DNA of 64,000 nt. It comes from Hoylesella shahii DSM 15611 = JCM 12083. GTDB taxonomy: Bacteria > Bacteroidota > Bacteroidia > Bacteroidales > Bacteroidaceae. A program made the translations under genes and the position numbers. The DNA lies in contig NZ_BAIZ01000003.1 in NCBI RefSeq assembly GCF_000613445.1, positions 1 through 64,000 on the forward strand. Reading direction: 5' to 3'. The notes below the pieces were generated by a model, which saw only the letters and a list, made by a program, of their open reading frames with translations, made no database searches and had not been told where the DNA came from. Below are positions 58,646 through 64,000 of the stretch, in pieces; the first letter of the stretch is position 1; the number at the start of each line of letters is the position of its first letter.

Positions 58646-59406
58646 TTAAAGCTCGATCTGCATTCCATCGTAACCCAATTCAACACCTTGGGGCAAACGT
58701 TTACTGGCTTCTTCGTGGATTCCTATACGATGGGTGAGATGTGTAAGCACTGTTCTTTTTGCCCCTAAGCGCTCTGAAAAGGCGATTGCCTCATCCACCA
58801 ATTGGTGTGAATGATGCTCTTTTTCAAATCTAAGGGCATTTATAACCAGTACTTCCACACCTTGTAGATTGGCTATTTCTTCTTCTGCAATGGTTTTCAT
58901 GTCGGTGATATAGGCCAACTTATCAAATCTAAAAGCCAGGATAGACAGCTTACCATGCATCACTTCTATGGCATCACTTCAATATCGCCGAAAGTTAAGG
59001 TTTGATGGGGTGCAATAGCATGCAACTTAAGAAGTGGAACACCTGGATATAGTTTATCTGAGAAGCAATAAGGCATGTTGTGTTTCAAATCTTTTACCGT
59101 GGAAGCGTTACCATAGAGGTTTATATCTCCAAAACTACAATAGGGCCGAAGGTCGTCAATACCTCCCACATGGTCGTAATGAATATGGGTAAGCAATACG
59201 CCATCAATGGCACGAAAGGCATGAGGCATGAGCTGCTGACGAATATCAGGACCACAATCCACTAGTAATCTGCTCGCATTGCTCTCCACTAGCAGCGCGC
59301 AACGCAAGCGTTTGTCTTTGCTATTTGTACTTCGACATACCGCACAATCGCATCCCAACACAGGTACTCCATTAGATGTACCCGTACCTAAAAGCGTAAA
59401 TTTCAT
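58646..59406 (-). CDS. MBL-fold metal-dependent hydrolase (PhnP-like), frameshifted near 58971
   Basis: A metallo-beta-lactamase fold phosphodiesterase. The first frame (58966-59406) starts MKFTLLGTGTSNGVPVLGCDCAVC and has the metal motif LLTHIHYDHVGGIDDL. Adding one C near 58971 (ATGCCATAG to ATGCCCATAG) removes the stop and reads EVMPIEVMHGKLSILAFRFDKLAYITDMK, then RFEKEHHSHQLVDEAIAF and VLTHLTHRIG. About 253 residues repaired. It overlaps the murB stop by 4 bp. Resembles phosphoribosyl cyclic phosphodiesterase, but the substrate is not provable here. Confidence 0.85.
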
Positions 59407-60419
59407 CTTATATTAACCTCTGGATGAATAGTAATGCCAAATTTGGCTTGCACATCCAACTGTATTTGCTGACAAAGCGCCAAAACTTCTTTGCCATCTG
59501 CTCCACCTTTATTTACCAAAACCAATGCTTGTTTATGATGAACGCCAGCCCGTCCCAGGGTTTTTCCTTTCCATCCGCATTGTTCTATCATCCAGCCAGC
59601 TGGTATTTTCACGTGTTCATTATCTATAATATAATGTGGCATGTTGGGATATAGCTTTTGTAAGGCTTCAAACTGGCCTCGTTCTACGATGGGGTTCATA
59701 AAAAAACTACCAGCATTTCCCTCTACTTTCGGGTCGGGCAACTTCTCATTTCTTATATCAATGATAATCTGTCTCAACTCGCTTGGCGTGGGTGTAGCGA
59801 TACCTTTCTCGGCCAATGCGCCCCTAATATTGCCATAATCAAGATGCGGAACAAAGTTTCTGCTAAACCGATAGGTTACATGCGTGATAAAAAAGCGGTC
59901 TTTCCAGTCTCTTTTAAATCTACTCTGCCTGTAAGCATATTCGCATTGAGCATTGGTTATATATACTAAGTGCCCTGTTTTGATTTCAATAGCTTCAATC
60001 TCGGTTATCAAATCTTTCACTTCTGCGCCGTAAGCTCCAATATTTTGCACGGCACTTGCTCCCACTTCGCCAGGTATGAGCGACAGGTTTTCGGCTCCGT
60101 GCAAGTTTTCAGCTACGCATTGGGCCACAAGTTCATCCCAAACCACACCCGAACCACTTCGCAACAGCACATGGTCGGCACCATCATCGCTACTTTTCAC
60201 ACCCAATATGCTCGAGTGAACAACCGTTCCATTATAGTCGGCTGTTAATAGCAGGTTGCTCCCACCACCTAAAATCAACAATTGTTCACCGCTAGCCACC
60301 AAGCTTGGAAGTACGTTTTGAGCTTCTTCCACATTATCAAAGGCCACATATCGTTTACATCTGGCATTGATACCGAAGGTATTATGCGCCGTGAGGTCGT
60401 AATTATAAAGGTCTGTCAT
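59403..60419 (-). CDS. murB: UDP-N-acetylenolpyruvoylglucosamine reductase
   Basis: An FAD enzyme of peptidoglycan precursor synthesis. N-terminal FAD part: LILGGGSNLLLTADYNGTV and SLIPGEVGASAVQNIGAYGAEV; C-terminal: EGNAGSFFMNPIV (catalytic Ser) and LIEQCGWKGKTLGRAGVHHKQALVLVN-type end. 338 residues, the longer class seen in Bacteroidetes. It lies 13 bp after the DUF4348 gene and overlaps the MBL gene. Confidence 0.95.
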   Translation of the reverse strand: MTDLYNYDLTAHNTFGINARCKRYVAFDNVEEAQNVLPSLVASGEQLLILGGGSNLLLTADYNGTVVHSSILGVKSSDDGADHVLLRSGSGVVWDELVAQCVAENLHGAENLSLIPGEVGASAVQNIGAYGAEVKDLITEIEAIEIKTGHLVYITNAQCEYAYRQSRFKRDWKDRFFITHVTYRFSRNFVPHLDYGNIRGALAEKGIATPTPSELRQIIIDIRNEKLPDPKVEGNAGSFFMNPIVERGQFEALQKLYPNMPHYIIDNEHVKIPAGWMIEQCGWKGKTLGRAGVHHKQALVLVNKGGADGKEVLALCQQIQLDVQAKFGITIHPEVNIR

Positions 60420-60432
60420 ATATAATACGAGC

Positions 60433-61287
60433 CTAACTATTAAACTTCATCAGTTTCCATTTGCCCTTCACAACCTTGAAGTTCATCTCGGTTTCCATAC
60501 CATTAGCCACCCCTCTAATAACGAACAATTTGCGATTGCTCTCAGTGTACTTTTGCCCATAGATGATGTTATAAATCTCTCCATCGGGTATCAGCCAAGG
60601 TTTAAACGATGGCCACTGCTCGGGTGTTATCGAACCAGTTATCGAACTAAAGTCGTCGTCAGGATCAGGAGCGGTAAACTCCACTAAATCGCTAAGACTT
60701 TGAACCTGAAACGCGCTGTCTGAAGCAAAGCGTTGGTAAAATTGTAAGAACGAAGCATTCGTAGTTTCGCTTATATGCTTAAGACACATTGACGTGAGCG
60801 TCCAATGTCCGTTGATGCGATTAAACAGGTATTGCTTCACGGATTTGTTCTTAAACGTAATTTTTTCGATTACCACATGGTCGATTGTAGTGTCTTTCAC
60901 CAAGTCCATCTGCTTCACATTGTCGAAAATGAGCGTATAATAACCTTGCTTCATAAAGAAGTGTTCCATACGCCAATCTTTTTTCTCAATGCGCTTCACC
61001 ACCTTATCGTTTTGGTAAACGTCCAACGGAAACTTTATGCGCGTCAACTGCAATTTGCGGTTTGCAGCGAAATTAAAAACAAAATCATCGAACAACTCAT
61101 CGGCCGCCTTGGGCATGGGCTGTTCTTCTATAATACTTTCTAGGGTGTCGCGTGTCGTTGAATCAACCTGCAAGGAGTCTATTCGGATGCTATCGGCAAC
61201 GGATTTCTTATCTTTACAGCTGGTGGTTGTACTCCCTATCGCTACCAACACCACAGCCATGATGGCAAAGAAAACTAGTTTCTTCAT
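60433..61287 (-). CDS. DUF4348 lipoprotein
   Basis: 284 residues; lipoprotein signal (about 1-23, TTSC). Core region NFAANRKLQLTRIKFPLDVYQNDKVVKRI, then YYTLIFDNVKQMDLV and WPSFKPWLIPDGEIYNIIYGQKY fits DUF4348, a Bacteroidetes NTF2-like envelope family with no function. A minus-strand box TACTTTTG (61408-61401) lies upstream. It heads the set DUF4348-murB-MBL. Confidence 0.82.
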   Translation of the reverse strand: MKKLVFFAIMAVVLVAIGSTTTSCKDKKSVADSIRIDSLQVDSTTRDTLESIIEEQPMPKAADELFDDFVFNFAANRKLQLTRIKFPLDVYQNDKVVKRIEKKDWRMEHFFMKQGYYTLIFDNVKQMDLVKDTTIDHVVIEKITFKNKSVKQYLFNRINGHWTLTSMCLKHISETTNASFLQFYQRFASDSAFQVQSLSDLVEFTAPDPDDDFSSITGSITPEQWPSFKPWLIPDGEIYNIIYGQKYTESNRKLFVIRGVANGMETEMNFKVVKGKWKLMKFNS

Positions 61288-61450
61288 CTTTATTCTATTC
61301 TTTTCTAAAACTTTTTGTTAGTCTCTCAAATCTTTCATAACCACGGAGAACACCTCCTTGTGCATTGTTTTCATACCATAGAGGTGCACCGTAACTCATG
61401 CAAAAGTACAACTTTATTTCCACACCATGTTTATTTCAATATAAAAATAT

Positions 61451-61458
61451 TAACTTTG
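61451..61458 (+). promoter_or_regulatory. Candidate promoter box of pheS
   Basis: TAACTTTG, 28 bases before the pheS start. An imperfect T-rich upstream box (TGTTT) is near 61429-61433. Confidence 0.5.
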
Positions 61459-61486
61459 CATTCAAATTGTAATAACACAATAAAAG

Positions 61487-62524
61487 ATGATACTCGATAA
61501 GATAGACCAACTGTTGAAAGAAGTGAGCAATCTCTCGGCACAAAATGCCGACGAGATTGAACAACTGCGCCTTAAATACCTCAGCAAAAAGGGCGACATC
61601 ACTGCTCTGATGGCCGACTTCCGCAATGTGCCTGCAGAACAAAAGAAAGAGGTGGGCATGAAAATCAACGAGTTGAAACAGCTTGCACAAGACAAACTGA
61701 AAGAACTGAAAGAGTGTGTTGGCCAACAAAATAAGGCCGAAGATGCACCCGACCTTACTCGTACTCCCTACCCCATCAGGCTAGGAACGCGCCATCCGCT
61801 AACTATCGTGCGCAATCAAATCATTGATATTTTCCAACGAATGGGCTTTACGCTTGCCGAAGGACCTGAAATCGACGACGACTTGCACGTGTTTACCAAA
61901 CTAAACTTCGCGCCCGACCATCCTGCTCGCGACATGCAAGACACTTTCTTTATCGAGAGCAACCCCAACGACGTTACGAAAAGTGTTATCTTACGCTCGC
62001 ATACGTCTAACGACCAAAGCCGAGTAATGGAACGCCAACAACCGCCTATCCGCGTGATTTGCCCAGGGCGCGTGTTCCGCAACGAGGCTATCTCGGCACG
62101 CGCGCACTGTTTCTTCCACCAACTAGAAGGCTTGTACATCGACAAAAATGTGTCGTTTACCGACCTAAAACAGGTGTTGCTTACTTTTGCTCGCGAGCTT
62201 TTCGGTCCCGACACCGACATCCGCCTGCGTCCAAGCTATTTCCCCTTCACCGAACCAAGTGCAGAAATGGACATCTCTTGCCACATCTGCGGTGGCGAGG
62301 GCTGTGGTTTTTGCAAACACACGGGTTGGGTTGAAATCCTTGGTTGTGGCATGGTAGACCCCAATGTGCTTGAAGCCTGCGGCATAGACAGCACCGTTTA
62401 TTCGGGTTATGCCTTTGGTTTGGGCATCGAACGCATCACTAACTTGAAATATCACGTGGCCGACTTGCGTATGTTCTCCGAGAACGACGTTCGTTTCTTG
62501 CAAGAGTTCCAATCGGCTAACTAA
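61487..62524 (+). CDS. pheS: Phenylalanine-tRNA ligase alpha subunit
   Basis: Charges tRNA-Phe as part of the PheST tetramer. N-terminal coiled coil (about 1-85), class II motifs VICPGRVFRNEAISARAHCFFHQLEG (motif 2) and GYAFGLGIERITNLKYHV (motif 3). The insert SCHICGGEGCGFCKHTGWVE has four or more cysteines like a small zinc ribbon, a usual variant in this phylum. 345 residues. pheT is not in the window. Terminator follows at 62580. Confidence 0.96.
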   Translation: MILDKIDQLLKEVSNLSAQNADEIEQLRLKYLSKKGDITALMADFRNVPAEQKKEVGMKINELKQLAQDKLKELKECVGQQNKAEDAPDLTRTPYPIRLGTRHPLTIVRNQIIDIFQRMGFTLAEGPEIDDDLHVFTKLNFAPDHPARDMQDTFFIESNPNDVTKSVILRSHTSNDQSRVMERQQPPIRVICPGRVFRNEAISARAHCFFHQLEGLYIDKNVSFTDLKQVLLTFARELFGPDTDIRLRPSYFPFTEPSAEMDISCHICGGEGCGFCKHTGWVEILGCGMVDPNVLEACGIDSTVYSGYAFGLGIERITNLKYHVADLRMFSENDVRFLQEFQSAN

Positions 62525-62579
62525 TCTGCGCTTGCAATGTGCTGCCCTTATCAAGGCAAATGCACAACATAATATTTTA

Positions 62580-62610
62580 AACCGTTGACAATTTTGTCGG
62601 CGGTTTTTTT
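62580..62610 (+). terminator. Terminator of pheS
   Basis: AACCGTTGAC and GTCGGCGGTT pair (two G-U), followed by TTTTT. Confidence 0.85.
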
Positions 62611-62987
62611 ATTCTATTCTGCGTCACAACAATATACTGCATCTATTCTTATTTTTAGGATGTACCCCCATTCATAGTGCAACGTCCAATTCCTTTTTAA
62701 TTCGTTCGTATTTGTATTTTTCTGGCTCAAAAAGTATTCATAAAAACCCTCTTCTCGTCTTTTTTCTTCAAGTTAAAGCTGTTTTTCTACTTTTATTCAT
62801 CCCGCAAATATCCTATTCGTTAATATCTATCGCAATACATATTATGTGGTGTTATCAGCATGTAAGCAGTGTGTTTGGTTCGCAAAGCAAGACGTAGGCT
62901 GTGCGAAGAGTAAGTTTTTTACGTAAACCACTTTCTTAAAACATCCTATAACATTAATCACCAAAAGGTTCTTTCTAAAATCAAATT

Positions 62988-63025
62988 GGCCCTTTGCAAA
63001 CTATATTCAGCGTCTGCAAAGGGCC
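62988..63025 (-). terminator. Terminator of the DUF1266 gene
   Basis: GGCCCTTTGCA (62988-62998) and TGCAAAGGGCC (63015-63025) pair exactly, about 10 bases after the minus-strand stop. T-tract weak. Confidence 0.7.
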
Positions 63026-63033
63026 TTAAAAAT

Positions 63034-63941
63034 TTATTTAGCAAAAGAGAACGTCACCCAAGGACTCTTTGGGTCGGTTGTTAGTTTCTTAATCTTATCG
63101 CTTTCAATCTTCAATTCAACGTTTGAAGTACCCCAGAGGCATAACCAATAAGATAACTCTTGCCATAATCTTCCCAAGAAGTGAGCGAACGATGAGCCAA
63201 TTCGTCGGCCACATCCATAAATTCCCAAAACTCGGTCTCGTTGATATACTCTGAATCATAACACAAACGCACAATGAAAGCAAAACGAGTGATGTTCCAG
63301 CCATCTGTTCCTATACGTACAAGTTCGTTATGATCTTTAACAATGCCATACTTCACTAGTGTGGGCATCGCTTTAAAAGCATTCTCTATCTCCTTAGCAC
63401 AGCTTCGCGCATCCTTATCCACCATGAATGTATCGCTTAGATATTTATCGATGGCCTGCTGGTCGTTGAGTTTGAATGCCTCTGCTATATGCGGAATATT
63501 ACTCTTTGTGCAAAGCACTTTCAACTCGGTAAGAACGCTAAGTGCCGAGTCGCGATCGTTTATTTGCCAATCATTTTGAAGGCAATCTTTACGCTCTTGC
63601 CACGTCATGTCACTCTTCAAACTGTTCATATAAAGTTTAAGAGACGAAGAATAAATACCACTCAAAAGCAGCTTTCGTTGCTGGTCTTTGTTCAATGTTG
63701 TTTTTTCGTCTAATAGGAAACCACCAAAAACAGAACGCAACAGGCTTTTTAATTCAGCCATATAATGGTACAATCCGGCCAAAATAGCAATAGCAAAGAT
63801 TAGATAGAAAATCCAATTATACGAGCCATCACCATCTCCCGAACCTCCATGAGTTCTAATACGAAACCTTTCAGCAGCCTCAACTTGCTGTGCAACAAAG
63901 CACATCACTACCATCAAACCAAAAATGTTTTTCTTTTTCAT
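63034..63941 (-). CDS. DUF1266 membrane-anchored protein, frameshifted near 63132
   Basis: About 302 residues when repaired. Met 63941 begins MKKKNIFGLMVVMCFVAQQVEA, a signal or first helix; a second hydrophobic segment (about 44-60, IFYLIFAIAILAGLYHY) anchors it. The C-terminal half has the DUF1266 pattern: GTDGWNITRFAFIVRLCYDS, YINETEFWEFMDVADELA, TSWEDYGKSYLIGYASG. The last frame breaks near 63132; one more G in the GGGG run reads ASGGTSNVELKIESDKI and ends SFAK at 63034. DUF1266 proteins have no firm function; some lie near secretion systems. Confidence 0.78.
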
Positions 63942-64000
63942 ATAGTTAATTTCTAGTGATTTAAGCCAATGCCTGTCGCAAGTGCGCAACAAGCAATGGC

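Larger units (their letters stand above)
62525..63033. other. Convergent intergenic region, 509 bp
   Basis: Holds the pheS terminator (62580-62610) and the terminator of the DUF1266 gene (62988-63025). The T-rich stretch between has no gene that I can support. Confidence 0.6.

Overview
The window looks like a chromosomal segment of a Bacteroidales bacterium, most likely Prevotella or a close relative. The signs are GldE beside ssb and a phosphopantetheinyl transferase, the rpmB-rpmG-DUF4295 ribosomal set, many Bacteroidetes-only families (DUF3256, DUF3575, DUF4348, DUF4827), secreted proteins with short N-terminal signals, and Bacteroidetes-type promoter boxes (TTTG, about 19-20 bases, TAnnTTTG). 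No phage, transposase, integrase, CRISPR array or rRNA operon was seen. Genus is inferred from remembered protein similarity, not from a search.

Layout. 1-3.6 kb: small metabolic and stress genes (carbonic anhydrase, nitroreductase, glutaredoxin, GlsB-type and DUF1294 membrane proteins). 3.9-15.3 kb: the most unusual part, a tight minus-strand operon for the cell envelope: a TPR protein, a DUF3575 barrel with a long coiled-coil tail, a second DUF3575 barrel, a large protein with an OmpA-like segment, and a giant outer-membrane protein made of about seven tandem barrel-like modules; a secreted alanine-rich coiled-coil protein lies just upstream. 15.9-21.3 kb: PPTase, gldE, ssb, a conserved unknown protein, four tRNAs (Gly, Leu, Leu, Gly), a Skp/OmpH-like lipoprotein. 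21.4-33.7 kb: pepD, a lipoprotein, ribosomal proteins L28/L33, the CinA-type amidase, tsaD, map, DUF3256, PBP1A, pyrBI and glyA. 35-42.8 kb: a HI0933-type flavoprotein and a menaquinone operon (thioesterase, menF, menD, menB, menC, menE). 42.8-64 kb: envelope and housekeeping genes (TPR proteins, zapB-like/zapA/rny, phosphohexomutase, DUF4827, nrnA-like DHH phosphoesterase, DUF1573, def, ruvX, SPOR, YtxH/DUF1469 set, MBL hydrolase, murB, DUF4348, pheS, DUF1266).

Two patterns cut across the window. First, at least fifteen genes, several of them normally essential (map, gldE, glmM-like, menB), have their frame broken by one nucleotide. In fourteen of them a single added base repairs the family consensus, and in thirteen of those the base extends a short G or C run. 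This looks more like consensus or assembly indels than mass gene decay, so the affected genes are annotated here as whole genes with the break position stated. Second, three large intergenic gaps carry diverged tandem repeats with the same 22-bp period and a small dyad in each unit, although their sequences differ. These arrays and the multi-barrel operon are the best candidates for something not yet described.
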